From: a virus
Virus record (IMG/VR): IMGVR_UViG_3300031630_000039
Coordinates: 1 to 21,806 of that record
Reading direction: 5' to 3' (one strand)
Length of the DNA stretch: 21,806 nucleotides
Shown: one piece after another, positions 7,458 to 15,171 of the stretch
Layout: every line of letters starts with the position of its first letter
Position numbering within the stretch: the stretch's first letter is position 1
The notes under the pieces: generated by a model
Told to the model about the DNA's origin: nothing
The model's database searches: none
What the model saw: the letters and a program-made list of their open reading frames with translations, nothing else
Position numbers and translations under genes: made by a program

Positions 7458-8030
7458 ATGAATATTTTTGTGTTACACAAAGACCCAGCAAAAGCTGCTA
7501 TAATGATGTGTGATAAACACATACCTAAAATGATTATCGAAGCAGCGCAAATGCTATGTACATCTCATAGGTTACTTGACGGTTCACCTGAAAGACGCAG
7601 GTCTAAGTCTGGTAAAACTATGCAGCAATATTATACATTTAGTGATAGCCGTGATGATGTATACTACGCAGCAGTTCACAAATATCATCCATGTACTGTG
7701 TGGACTATGAAAAGCTTAGAAAACTACATATGGCATTATGAACATTTTGTAGCACTTTCTCAAGAATTCGAATTTCGTAGAAATAAAAAACATGCAACAT
7801 ACGAAAAACTAGGTGATGTGCTCGCTACTCCACCTATAAATATACCAGATGTTGGTCTTACTGAATTTGCGCAGGCAATGTCTCAATATCCGGATTGTAT
7901 TGTTAAAGGTAATGCAGTACAAGCATACAGAAATTATTACCACACAGCAAAACCATTTGCCAAATGGGACTGGGGAAGATCAGCTCCTGATTGGTGGGAA
8001 GGATATCAAGGTGCCGACTTACACAGTTAA
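7458..8030 (+). CDS. Conserved phage protein of unknown function, 190 aa
   Basis: The N-terminus MNIFVLHKDPAKAAIMMCDKHIPKMIIEAAQML is a signature I have seen in many tailed-phage proteins whose role is not established. Conserved C18, D19, K20 and H21 and the later H-P-C-T-V-W motif (residues 76-81) could form an active or metal site. A WDWGRSAPDWW segment closes the protein. It has its own promoter and an AAGGTGA ribosome site, and so is a first gene in its transcript. It overlaps the next gene by 20 bases. Confidence 0.8.
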   Translation: MNIFVLHKDPAKAAIMMCDKHIPKMIIEAAQMLCTSHRLLDGSPERRRSKSGKTMQQYYTFSDSRDDVYYAAVHKYHPCTVWTMKSLENYIWHYEHFVALSQEFEFRRNKKHATYEKLGDVLATPPINIPDVGLTEFAQAMSQYPDCIVKGNAVQAYRNYYHTAKPFAKWDWGRSAPDWWEGYQGADLHS

Positions 8031-8241
8031 GCCTTTAGAAGAAGGTGATGAATACGATATATTTATTAAGTCAGATGAATTACAAGATTATTTGACTAAA
8101 CATAATTGTATAAAAGTAATGAAATTTCCAGGAATTGTTTCTGGTCAAGGTAGTTTATTGTCAAAAACTGATAATGGATGGAAAGATAACCTTCGTAGAA
8201 TTAAAGCAGGTTCTGGTAGAGGTAACACTATAAAGGTATAG
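8011..8241 (+). CDS. Small conserved phage protein with GTG start, 76 aa
   Basis: The reading frame is open far upstream, but an ATG start at 7849 would bury half of it in the preceding gene. A GTG at 8011 has AAGGA seven to eight bases before it and gives a protein that begins M-PTYTVKPLEEGDEYD. This resembles a short family in marine T4-like phages that begins MPTY, contains a PGIVSG turn and ends with a basic R-x-IK-x-GSGRGNT tail (R-I-K-A-G-S-G-R here). The basic C-terminus may touch nucleic acid or a partner protein. The function is unknown. Confidence 0.75.
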   Translation: MPTYTVKPLEEGDEYDIFIKSDELQDYLTKHNCIKVMKFPGIVSGQGSLLSKTDNGWKDNLRRIKAGSGRGNTIKV

Positions 8242-8251
8242 GAGTGTAGTA

Positions 8252-8518
8252 ATGAATACATTTTTCATAGTAGTAACGTTTGTATTAGCATCAACTCAAG
8301 AAATTGATAGACCTTTGTTTGTGTTTGCTAAACCTACTTTTGAAAGCAATATTGATTGTTATGAATACGTACAAAAAAACAATATGAATATATATAGAAC
8401 AGCAGCTAATCGCTACAATTTTGAGCATAAGCCTGAAGCTATATTTTGTGTTAACGAAGAAGCAATAAAGGAAATATTTAAATATAATGCACCAACAATT
8501 GAAAAGAAAAGTATTTGA
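8252..8518 (+). CDS. Hypothetical small protein with hydrophobic N-terminus
   Basis: An 88-residue protein. Residues 3-14 (TFFIVVTFVLAS) are hydrophobic and could be a weak signal peptide or membrane anchor. The body has two cysteines (C36 in NIDCYEY and C66 in AIFCVNE) that could pair outside the cytoplasm. AGGAG seven bases upstream supports the start. Many marine phages carry similar small exported proteins of unknown role. It overlaps the following nuclease gene by 32 bases. Confidence 0.68.
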   Translation: MNTFFIVVTFVLASTQEIDRPLFVFAKPTFESNIDCYEYVQKNNMNIYRTAANRYNFEHKPEAIFCVNEEAIKEIFKYNAPTIEKKSI

Positions 8519-9179
8519 ACATGAACCAGTTGATATCGGTTATAAAGATTTGGACGCTACAACTACAGAATCAGGCAGAACTTATGCTATTCCTGATGGT
8601 AAGTCTTATCCTAGTATTACAACAGTTCTAAGTATTCTAAGTGAAGATGCTATAAGAGCTTGGCGTGCAAGAGTAGGTGAAGAACAAGCTAATATGATTA
8701 GTGGTAAAGCTTCAAGACGCGGTACTAACGTTCACAACGCATTAGAGAAGTATTTAAGTAATGAAGATACAACAAAAGAATTACCACACATCAGGCAAAG
8801 CCTTGAAAATCTCAAACCTGTCCTTGATGATAATATTGGAAAAATATATGGTCTCGAGGTGCCGCTTTTTAGTCACCATTTGAAACTTGCAGGTCGATGC
8901 GACGTTATTGCAGAATTCAATGGAGTACCCTCAATAATTGATTTTAAAACTTCTAAATATATAAAGAAGAAAGAAAGAATCACAAACTATTTCGCACAAG
9001 GTGCAGCATATGCTATCATGTGGGAAGAAAGAACGGGAATGTCAATACCTAATATTGTAATTGTAATGGATGTTGATCATGAAAAACCGTGTGTGTTCGT
9101 AGAACATAGAGATAACTGGACTAAATTATTAGAGGATACAATTGATGAATATAGAAAACGAAAAATGTTTGGACACTGA
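8487..9179 (+). CDS. RecB/Cas4-like PD-(D/E)XK exonuclease
   Basis: A 230-residue nuclease of the RecB/Cas4 branch. Visible in order are RGTNVHNALE (H83 in the usual RG-x-x-x-H motif), E124, AGRCDV with D139, IDFKTS with D152-x-K154, and QGAAYA with Q171 and Y175 (the QxxxY motif). All catalytic positions are present, so it should be an active metal-dependent DNA exonuclease. There is no iron-sulphur cysteine cluster, unlike Cas4. It probably works in phage DNA recombination or host DNA breakdown. The start overlaps the preceding gene by 32 bases, and a later start is possible but less likely. Confidence 0.87.
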   Translation: MHQQLKRKVFEHEPVDIGYKDLDATTTESGRTYAIPDGKSYPSITTVLSILSEDAIRAWRARVGEEQANMISGKASRRGTNVHNALEKYLSNEDTTKELPHIRQSLENLKPVLDDNIGKIYGLEVPLFSHHLKLAGRCDVIAEFNGVPSIIDFKTSKYIKKKERITNYFAQGAAYAIMWEERTGMSIPNIVIVMDVDHEKPCVFVEHRDNWTKLLEDTIDEYRKRKMFGH

Positions 9180-9411
9180 TATGCCGTTGGGATTAACACG
9201 TGTTGTTCAATTAAGGTATGAGTTTGAAGAACTTACCAGAAGTTATAATATGGATGTATCTGGTTCAGATATAAATACTATAGAATGGTTTATTGAAAAT
9301 GGCTATAAGTCAAATTCACTTCGTAATGGATTTAGTGATGCACTAGCAACAGCGAAGATAATAAAGGAGTTCTACAATGGCGGCACAAAAACAACTGGAA
9401 CCAGGGAGTAA
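9145..9411 (+). CDS. Hypothetical protein, 89 aa
   Basis: The ATG at 9145 is preceded by AGAGGA and is preferred over a TTG three bases earlier. The 88-residue protein is helical, with LRYEFEELTRSYN and a C-terminal part LRNGFSDALATAKIIKEFY. A serine/glycine turn (VSGSDINTIEWFIENGYKS) joins the halves. No family is recognised. It overlaps the nuclease gene upstream by 35 bases and the EF-hand gene downstream by 35 bases, an unusually deep nesting on both sides. Confidence 0.68.
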   Translation: MNIENEKCLDTDMPLGLTRVVQLRYEFEELTRSYNMDVSGSDINTIEWFIENGYKSNSLRNGFSDALATAKIIKEFYNGGTKTTGTRE

Positions 9412-9712
9412 GTACGAAGGTTTCGACAAAGATGGCGATGGAATAGTAACAGACGAAGAATTTGAAATGGAACAAAAATTAGTAATGTTAGAGAATGAAG
9501 ATAAAAAACAAGACGCTCAAAGAAACATGGCATGGTTTGCTTTAGGTGGAATGCTACTTTATCCTGCATTTGTTATTATTGCTACGTTATTTGGATTAGA
9601 TAAAGCTGCTAAAATCTTAGGAGATATGGCAGCAGTTTACTTTGTATCTGTTGCTGCAATCGTTGCAGCATTCTATGGTAAAGAAGCATTGGCAAATAAA
9701 GTAAAAAAATAA
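9377..9712 (+). CDS. EF-hand membrane protein, holin candidate
   Basis: A 111-residue protein. Residues 17-28, D-K-D-G-D-G-I-V-T-D-E-E, are a complete 12-residue EF-hand calcium loop, with acidic residues at positions 1, 3, 5 and 12, a glycine at 6 and isoleucine at 7. A charged helix follows, then two membrane segments near 52-72 and 83-100 and a lysine tail. Calcium binding on the cytoplasmic side, or outside if it is inverted, is predicted. Two short helices and a charged tail would suit a holin, but the lysin gene is 9 kb away. AAGGAG precedes the start. It is the last gene before the sugar island. Confidence 0.8.
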   Translation: MAAQKQLEPGSKYEGFDKDGDGIVTDEEFEMEQKLVMLENEDKKQDAQRNMAWFALGGMLLYPAFVIIATLFGLDKAAKILGDMAAVYFVSVAAIVAAFYGKEALANKVKK

Positions 9713-9727
9713 AATAAGGATTTTGTT

Positions 9728-10537
9728 ATGAAAAGACTAATATATCAAGTTTATACTGGTAAAAAATCGAAGTTGTATGACCACTGTACAGCTTCGGTTA
9801 AAGCATATGCTGAAAGAATTAACAGCGAAGAAAGTCCTAAAAATGGTGTAGAGTACATAGTACAAACACAGCCTATAATGAAAATCAAACCTGATATCTT
9901 TGCTACAAATAGAAGCAAAGAGTCATATGAAAAATATGGTGGATTTCTTCCCATCTATGAAAAAGAAAATGCATTTGATTTTTGGAATAAATATGATCAA
10001 ATAGCAATCATAGATGCTGACATATGGATAAGGCCAGACTCACCTAATATCTTTAATGAACTAAAACCTGAAACTGATTTTGCTGGTGTTGTAGAAAGAT
10101 CTGCACCTATTTTACCTTGGTATCAACAAAAGTTAAGTGGATATACAAGAATGCAATATGGTTCTTTAGATGATGTTGACTGGAAATGGAATAATTCTGG
10201 TGGACATTTTTATAATATGGGTCTTATGTTATTAGATAGAAATATAGCGAAGTATTTAAAAGGACAAACTGGAAAACAGTTCATAGAAAGATCTGAATTT
10301 AAAAGATTTGTAGATGGTCTAGGCGCATGGAAATGGAGCACTGACCAAACTCTTTTAAACTATTGGGTTAAAAAAGAAAATATGATACAAAAAGAATTAA
10401 GTTGGAAATGGAATGCTTTATTTACAGCAATACCAGATGAAAAAGTTAAAGAAGCTTATTTTGTCCATTTCTTTCTTAAAGATAAATTACCAAACGGTGG
10501 TGAAAACGTTGATCAATTAATGGAGATTGTACAATGA
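9728..10537 (+). CDS. GT-A glycosyltransferase, GT8-like
   Basis: A 269-residue protein with the layout of GT8-type sugar transferases. The metal-binding DxD is D96-A-D98 in IAIIDADIWI. NMGLMLLDR, 60 to 70 residues later, is the typical acceptor-side strand, and W-S-T-D-Q-T-L-L-N-Y the catalytic helix. VHFFLKDKLP near the end fits the family's closing H-x-x-G-like segment in altered form. It opens the sugar island and has AAGGA before the start. The donor and acceptor sugars are unknown. Possible targets are phage DNA, virion proteins or host surface glycans. Confidence 0.8.
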   Translation: MKRLIYQVYTGKKSKLYDHCTASVKAYAERINSEESPKNGVEYIVQTQPIMKIKPDIFATNRSKESYEKYGGFLPIYEKENAFDFWNKYDQIAIIDADIWIRPDSPNIFNELKPETDFAGVVERSAPILPWYQQKLSGYTRMQYGSLDDVDWKWNNSGGHFYNMGLMLLDRNIAKYLKGQTGKQFIERSEFKRFVDGLGAWKWSTDQTLLNYWVKKENMIQKELSWKWNALFTAIPDEKVKEAYFVHFFLKDKLPNGGENVDQLMEIVQ

Positions 10538-10869
10538 AATGGTTATATTTTATATTAACATATATGTTAGTATGCATTACTGCTGCTGTAGCAGGTGAAT
10601 GGAACGAAAAACCAGTTATGTGCGAACAAAAAGAAATAGCACTTGAAATAGTAAAAGCTAAAGGTGAACTACCTTTAATTACAGCAGTGCAAAGCGTAAA
10701 GGTTAGAGAAGAGCAAGGCCTTGCAGCTACACCAGTTCATACACCTTTGCAAATATTTGTAAACTTTAAAACTAAAACATTTAGTATATTAGAATTTCAT
10801 CCACATATAAACTCAATATGCGTTATTGGATATGGTGATGATTGGAAAACTTTAGGAAACCCAAGTTAA
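10534..10869 (+). CDS. Exported small protein with signal peptide
   Basis: Residues 1-20 form a clear Sec signal peptide (K2, hydrophobic core LYFILTYMLVCIT, cleavage after AVA). The mature part of about 91 residues has two cysteines (C30 and C94) and ends in CVIGYGDDWK. Its role is unknown. It starts with an ATGA overlap with the glycosyltransferase and ends with a TAATG overlap, so it is coupled to the sugar genes. A periplasmic role during infection is inferred only from the signal peptide. Confidence 0.75.
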   Translation: MKWLYFILTYMLVCITAAVAGEWNEKPVMCEQKEIALEIVKAKGELPLITAVQSVKVREEQGLAATPVHTPLQIFVNFKTKTFSILEFHPHINSICVIGYGDDWKTLGNPS

Positions 10870-11210
10870 TGAAAATTGAAATTGAAATAAGTATGGCTGA
10901 ATACATAGATAAGTATTCAATACTATTAATAAAACAAGACCACGAACTCGATGTTTCAAAAGAGTTAGAGCAATATGAAAGTCTGGATTTAGAATATCCA
11001 GGATTTGATTATTACTTAGGAATTATGTTAGCAATCAATGAGCAGTTGTGGGACTTAGAAGACGTTAAAAGAAAAGGTGTAGAAAGATTCAGTAAAGAAG
11101 AATCTGATACTGCATTTCTTATTACACAAATAAATGATTTAAGACACGAAACAAAGAAACGCATTGACATATATTTTGGAAGTGAAATTACTGAAAAGAA
11201 AAGTCATTGA
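10869..11210 (+). CDS. DUF6165 family protein
   Basis: A 113-residue protein matching what I remember of DUF6165: an opening I-S-M-A-E-Y-I-D-K-Y-S-I-L segment, then AINEQLWDLEDVKR in the middle and a C-terminal end with I-D-I-Y-F-G-S and EKKSH. Members are found beside glycosyltransferases and surface-polysaccharide genes in bacteria, as here. The biochemical role is not known to me. I chose the ATG at 10869, which makes a TAATG overlap with the preceding stop, over an ATG at 10842 inside that gene. Confidence 0.78.
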   Translation: MKIEIEISMAEYIDKYSILLIKQDHELDVSKELEQYESLDLEYPGFDYYLGIMLAINEQLWDLEDVKRKGVERFSKEESDTAFLITQINDLRHETKKRIDIYFGSEITEKKSH

Positions 11211-11977
11211 AACATATAGCATTAAGATCTAAAAGTGTAAGAAGCGGTGATAGACCATACACAACTCCAGGACTTGGTGATAGATCTCATAGTATTTTAT
11301 GTGCATACCAATATAGTAAAGCTCACAATTCGCCTGTAACACTTCATTTAACTGATGATAAATGGAGCATTGCTGGTGGAGTTCCTTCTGATAAAAAAAA
11401 GAACTCATGGGTAGAATTACTTGGATTGCTACCATCTGGCACAGTTTATGTTGAGCCGCATCCAGTTGAAAATCTATCAGAAGTTGATTGGATAAGATAT
11501 TTAAAATCAAAAGGAATAGATGGATACATTTATCATTACGCTGATACTATTCATATGCATGCTAATGAAACACGTGTTGGCATAGAAATGTCACAATACT
11601 TAAAAACCTTACCACAATTAGAACCATCTGTTTCTAGCGGTTGGTTACCAGATGAGTTTATTACTGTGCAATGGGATTCAACTGATGAACGAAGAACTTT
11701 ACCAGAAAATGTAAGAAATGAAATACATAGTAAATATGGATGTCCAGCATTGTATGTAGGTGGAGAAGGTAAAGGTTGGCTAAAAAATTCATTACCTCAT
11801 ATTGGTTTAGCTATGTCTAAAGCTAAATACCATGTAGGCAGTGATTCTGGTATGATGCACATTGCGCAATTATACAAGAAATATGAAGACATACATATAT
11901 ATGATGCACCAGGTTCGTATAGATCTCATCATCTAGTGCGAGCTATTAGTAACGGATCTAAACACACGAAAGTTTAA
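11207..11977 (+). CDS. GT9-like (heptosyltransferase-type) protein, TTG start
   Basis: A 256-residue protein with GT-B features. TPGLGDRSHSI (20-30) resembles the N-terminal G-x-G-D loop of ADP-heptose transferases. YVGGEGKGW (183-191) and KYHVGSDSGMMHIAQ (207-221) match the donor-binding strand and the classic G-x-D-S-G-x-x-H-x-A motif of GT9. It is shorter than cellular GT9 enzymes (about 320-350), so the first domain is reduced. The start is TTG at 11207, overlapping the preceding TGA, because no in-frame ATG occurs until about residue 117 and the TTG yields MKHIALRSK, a sensible first strand. The ribosome site is weak. Confidence 0.72.
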   Translation: MKHIALRSKSVRSGDRPYTTPGLGDRSHSILCAYQYSKAHNSPVTLHLTDDKWSIAGGVPSDKKKNSWVELLGLLPSGTVYVEPHPVENLSEVDWIRYLKSKGIDGYIYHYADTIHMHANETRVGIEMSQYLKTLPQLEPSVSSGWLPDEFITVQWDSTDERRTLPENVRNEIHSKYGCPALYVGGEGKGWLKNSLPHIGLAMSKAKYHVGSDSGMMHIAQLYKKYEDIHIYDAPGSYRSHHLVRAISNGSKHTKV

Positions 11978-11981
11978 TATT

Positions 11982-12602
11982 ATGATGGCAACACACACAA
12001 ATAAAGACTCACCTGCTATAATGCATCTTATAAAAGAAGGTACTATAGGTGCTGAAATTGGTATTTGGATGGGTAACACTTCAACACAATTTCTTAAGAA
12101 AGGTCTTAAAAAGTTTTATATGGTTGACGCATATTCAATAGAACCGTATACAAATTCAACAGAAGTAGACTTTCAAATCTATCTTGCAAAATATGCAGCC
12201 ATTACTGGTGAAATTGCACCAGCTGGTTTTCAAAGATACTATGATAGAGTTTATGAAGAAATAAAATCTAGATTTGAAAGCATTAAAGAAACTGTAATAT
12301 GCCGTACAACATCAGACAAATGGTTTGAGCAATTTGATGGTGAAAAATTAGATTGGATTTACGTTGATGGCGATCATTCATACGAAGGTTGTTTAAAAGA
12401 TTTAAATAATGCAATGAAAATAGTTAAACCTGGTGGAAAAATATTAGGTGATGATTATGGTTGGCCAAAAAAAGATGATGACGACGAATCTATATATCAT
12501 AAGCCTGGCGTAACAAAGGCAGTAGATACATTTATAAATAATAATAACTTAACCAAGCACATATTTAGACATGGGCAAACACAATTCGAGATTCGAGTAT
12601 GA
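11982..12602 (+). CDS. Class I SAM methyltransferase (Methyltransf_24 type)
   Basis: A 206-residue Rossmann-fold methyltransferase. Motif I is GAEIGIWMGNTS (23-34), followed by an acidic strand end YMVDAYS (46-52) and IYVDGDHSYEG (126-136), the marker of the Methyltransf_24/TylF-like group that methylates sugar hydroxyls, often using a metal ion. KPGGKILGDDYG follows as the next strand. Set among glycosyltransferases and a sugar nucleotidyltransferase, sugar O-methylation is the likely job. It has two adjacent ATG codons at 11982 and 11985 and no obvious ribosome site. It ends in an ATGA overlap with the RuBisCO-like gene. Confidence 0.83.
   Translation: MMATHTNKDSPAIMHLIKEGTIGAEIGIWMGNTSTQFLKKGLKKFYMVDAYSIEPYTNSTEVDFQIYLAKYAAITGEIAPAGFQRYYDRVYEEIKSRFESIKETVICRTTSDKWFEQFDGEKLDWIYVDGDHSYEGCLKDLNNAMKIVKPGGKILGDDYGWPKKDDDDESIYHKPGVTKAVDTFINNNNLTKHIFRHGQTQFEIRV
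12533..12540 (+). promoter_or_regulatory. Possible T4-late-type promoter box before the RuBisCO-like gene
   Basis: TATAAATA, the exact T4 late -10 box, lies 58 bases upstream of the start at 12599, inside the end of the methyltransferase gene. In AT-rich coding DNA such an octamer can arise by chance, so this is weak. It is listed because of its orientation and distance. Confidence 0.3.
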
Positions 12603-13687
12603 AAAGATACACAGTTACTTACGAAGTAGACGGTCCTGATATTCCAAAAATAGCTCATGAAATTGCTATTGGTCAGAGCATAGGAAATCCTAACATTAGA
12701 TCTGAAATAGAAAATGCTACAAACGTAAAAGAATATATAGCGCAGGTTGTAAGTGTAAAGAAAAATATTGTTACTATAGAGTTTCCTCTTGGTGCATTTG
12801 ATTGGCCAAATATTAATCAATTGATGTGCATTATAATGGGCGGTCATACCGATATTTTAGGTATTGACAAATGCAGAGTAATAGATATAAAAGTTCCAAT
12901 TAAACATACACCACCTGTTTTAGGTATGAGTGGATGGAAGAAAAGATTAGGTGCAGAAAAAAGACCATTATTTGGTGCTATTGTTAAACCTAAGTCTGGT
13001 CTAAATAAAGAACAACTATTATCTTTAGTTAAAGACATGATATACGGTGGCGCTGACTTTATTAAAGAAGATGAGATTATGGCAAATAATTCTTATTTAC
13101 CTTTGGAAACAAGAGTTGAAGCCATTGAGCACTTAAAACAAATATCTGGTTGGAAAGGCTTTTATGCATATTGCATTAATGCAGATCCTTTAGAATTAGT
13201 AGATAACTGTGCTGCAGTAAAGATGGGTAGTAACAGTGAAGCTTCGGTCGGTGGAGTACACATTAATTTTTGGTCAGGTTTAGGTGCTTATACAACTGCA
13301 AGAAAATACAATTTAGCAACACACTATCAAAGATCAGGTATACGTATTTTAACTGATCCAGGTAATAGGTATTCGTTATCTTGGCCAGTTCTAGTAAAAC
13401 TTGGCTGCATGGCAGGCATTGATAGTATGCATGTTGGTATGCTAGGCGGATATTATCCGGAAGGCGAAAGTGAAACAGAAACACTTGAAGCAATTAAGAT
13501 CTGTGCTAAGTATAATGTTATACCGTCATTAAGTTGTGGTATGAATCCTGTACTTGCAAGAGAAATTAAAGAACGAATTGGAAATAATTGGATGGGATCA
13601 GTCGGTGGCTGGTTACATACAGGTGACGGTACTAAAGGTAACACTTTGTACCATAAAGTGAAAGAAATGAGTGAGGCGATGTTATAA
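12599..13687 (+). CDS. RuBisCO-like protein (form IV-type large-subunit homologue)
   Basis: A 362-residue member of the RuBisCO large-subunit superfamily. The N-terminal domain ends with EFPLGAFDWPNINQLMCII and DIKVP (near 61-100), matching the family. The barrel begins with RPLFGAIVKPKSGL, where K130 and K132 equal K175 and K177 of the spinach enzyme. GGADFIKEDE keeps the carbamylated lysine (K156) and the metal ligands D158 and E159. MHVG supplies H278 (H327). PSLSCG keeps S312 and G314 (S379/G381), and SVGGW keeps the phosphate-binding GG. Loop 6 lysine K334 is replaced by Y285, and the SxGT-W and N123 positions are changed. Carboxylase activity is therefore unlikely, and an enolase, isomerase or decarboxylase of a sugar-type substrate is more likely. 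It is shorter than most relatives (about 400-480). ATGA and TAATG overlaps tie it to a methyltransferase and a sugar nucleotidyltransferase. Confidence 0.9.
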   Translation: MKRYTVTYEVDGPDIPKIAHEIAIGQSIGNPNIRSEIENATNVKEYIAQVVSVKKNIVTIEFPLGAFDWPNINQLMCIIMGGHTDILGIDKCRVIDIKVPIKHTPPVLGMSGWKKRLGAEKRPLFGAIVKPKSGLNKEQLLSLVKDMIYGGADFIKEDEIMANNSYLPLETRVEAIEHLKQISGWKGFYAYCINADPLELVDNCAAVKMGSNSEASVGGVHINFWSGLGAYTTARKYNLATHYQRSGIRILTDPGNRYSLSWPVLVKLGCMAGIDSMHVGMLGGYYPEGESETETLEAIKICAKYNVIPSLSCGMNPVLAREIKERIGNNWMGSVGGWLHTGDGTKGNTLYHKVKEMSEAML

Positions 13688-14427
13688 TGAAAGTGATACT
13701 ACCTATGGCTGGAAACGGCCAAAGATTTTTTGATGATGGATATGATTTACCAAAACCTTTAATTGATATTAAAGGAAAGCCAATGTTTAAGCGTGTAGTG
13801 GATAATCTACATCTTAATGGAAACGTACAATTAACTTGCATTGTAAGACAAGATCATGTTGATAATTACGATATTGATAAAAGAATAAAAGAACATTATA
13901 AAGATGCTAATATATTAGTGTCTCCAGGCCCCACAGAAGGAGCTGCATCTACTGTAAGATTAGCAACTTCTATGTTTGGTGGCGAAGCTATGATAGTTGC
14001 AAACTGTGATCAACTTATGGATTGGGATTCTAAAAAGTTTTATAAAATGATTGAACTCAGTTTATATCCTGGTGGACTCATACCAGTTTTTATAACAGAT
14101 CCTAGTCATATTAATCCAATTCACAGTTATTGTGATGTTGATGCTTATGATAATTTACTTCAACTTAGAGAAAAAGAAATAATTAGTAATCTTGCTACAG
14201 TTGGTGTTTATTATTTTGGTGATGAAGTTAAATGGATTAAAGCGCATGAAAAACAAATGGATGCCAATGATAGAACTAATGATGAATTTTACTTAGCGCC
14301 TACATATAACTATTTAGAAGAAAATGTTGGAGTGTTTCGTGTAAAGAAAATGATAGGTATGGGAACTCCAGAAGAATTAAACAATTTAAAAAATAGTGAA
14401 TATTGGGATAAACTTGAGGATTTATAA
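13687..14427 (+). CDS. Sugar nucleotidyltransferase (RmlA/GlmU-like)
   Basis: Joins a sugar phosphate to an NTP to make an activated sugar. The N-terminus carries the signature LPMAGNGQRF (5-14), the G-x-G-x-R-F nucleotide loop, then LPKPLIDIKGKPM (21-33) with the conserved K-P. AMIVANCDQLM (near residue 100) is the metal-binding strand end. It has 246 residues and no C-terminal acyltransferase repeats, so it is a single-domain pyrophosphorylase. It is translationally coupled to the RuBisCO-like gene upstream and to a glycosyltransferase-like gene downstream by TAATG overlaps. This suggests that it activates a sugar used by the island, possibly one made with the RuBisCO-like enzyme. Confidence 0.87.
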   Translation: MKVILPMAGNGQRFFDDGYDLPKPLIDIKGKPMFKRVVDNLHLNGNVQLTCIVRQDHVDNYDIDKRIKEHYKDANILVSPGPTEGAASTVRLATSMFGGEAMIVANCDQLMDWDSKKFYKMIELSLYPGGLIPVFITDPSHINPIHSYCDVDAYDNLLQLREKEIISNLATVGVYYFGDEVKWIKAHEKQMDANDRTNDEFYLAPTYNYLEENVGVFRVKKMIGMGTPEELNNLKNSEYWDKLEDL

Positions 14428-15170
14428 TGAAAATAGCAGTTTGCATTTCTGGCATTGCCAGAGGTAACGTAAAGCATAATATTGGTAGAATAAAAGAAGC
14501 CTTTGGCGATAAAGCAGATATATTTACTGCGTCGTGGAAAGAACATAAAAATGATTACAGCGAACAATACGGCGCTGAATATTATGACGAGCCTACCCTA
14601 CATTACAATTCTTGGAAAGATTGTGTAACTGATAATCCTCATCCAAAATATAAATTATATAAGCAAGCATTCATAAACCAAGATGGTCCTGCATTTTTTT
14701 TAGCTCAACGAAAAAAATTAATGAATGCAACTAAACAACTTATTGCACACGCCTATCAATTACCTAACATACCTCAAGAATATGATATGATTATAAGATT
14801 AAGATGGGATAGTGTAGTGTCTACAAAATTAGATTTTACTAAATACCTAGAACAATCGTATGATGGCAATATGGCTGTAGGATTTGCTATTCGTGGTGGT
14901 AGACATGCAAAGCTTGATATATTTAAAGATATTGATCATGTTTATTGTGATGATAATACTGATCAAATGTGGAGTAGAGATTGGTGTTATTGGCTTAATG
15001 ACAATATGATATTTCATCCTAGGAAACTATATGATTGCGAAAAAGTTTTACAATATCATGAAGAAAAGAAACTGTGGCCTGCTGAATATGGTTGGTATCA
15101 AATGTTAAGTAATGCAGACGACCATCATGGAGTATATGGTGGTGCTGTCATAGAAAAATTCTGGCGATAA
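14427..15170 (+). CDS. Putative glycosyltransferase-like protein
   Basis: A 247-residue protein that opens with KIAVCISGIARGN and DIFTASW (2-14, 31-37), a start shared by a group of viral and bacterial proteins of glycosyltransferase type. YDMIIRLRWDS (118-128), with its R-x-R-W-D pattern, is the strand and acidic residue typical of that group. DWCYWLNDNMIFHP in the C-terminal third is a likely acceptor-site segment. No standard DxD is present, so the activity is inferred from pattern and neighbourhood. It is coupled to the nucleotidyltransferase by a TAATG overlap and followed after one base by a reduced methyltransferase-like gene. Confidence 0.65.
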   Translation: MKIAVCISGIARGNVKHNIGRIKEAFGDKADIFTASWKEHKNDYSEQYGAEYYDEPTLHYNSWKDCVTDNPHPKYKLYKQAFINQDGPAFFLAQRKKLMNATKQLIAHAYQLPNIPQEYDMIIRLRWDSVVSTKLDFTKYLEQSYDGNMAVGFAIRGGRHAKLDIFKDIDHVYCDDNTDQMWSRDWCYWLNDNMIFHPRKLYDCEKVLQYHEEKKLWPAEYGWYQMLSNADDHHGVYGGAVIEKFWR

Positions 15171-15171
15171 C

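Noticed and set aside
7835-7842. TATAAATA late-promoter-like octamer
   Set aside because: It lies deep inside a coding gene, 176 bases from the nearest downstream start, so chance in AT-rich DNA is the better explanation.
7458-8030. Annotation as pyrimidine-dimer glycosylase (DenV)
   Set aside because: The residues do not resemble T4 DenV as I remember it, and no catalytic N-terminal threonine arrangement is visible.
12497-12847. Minus-strand open frame of 116 codons across the methyltransferase and RuBisCO-like genes
   Set aside because: It opposes two strongly supported genes and reads as low-complexity aromatic sequence with no ribosome site.
12599-13687. A true CO2-fixing RuBisCO
   Set aside because: The loop 6 lysine is replaced by tyrosine, and the SxGT-W and N123 positions are changed. 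The protein is also shorter than carboxylating forms.
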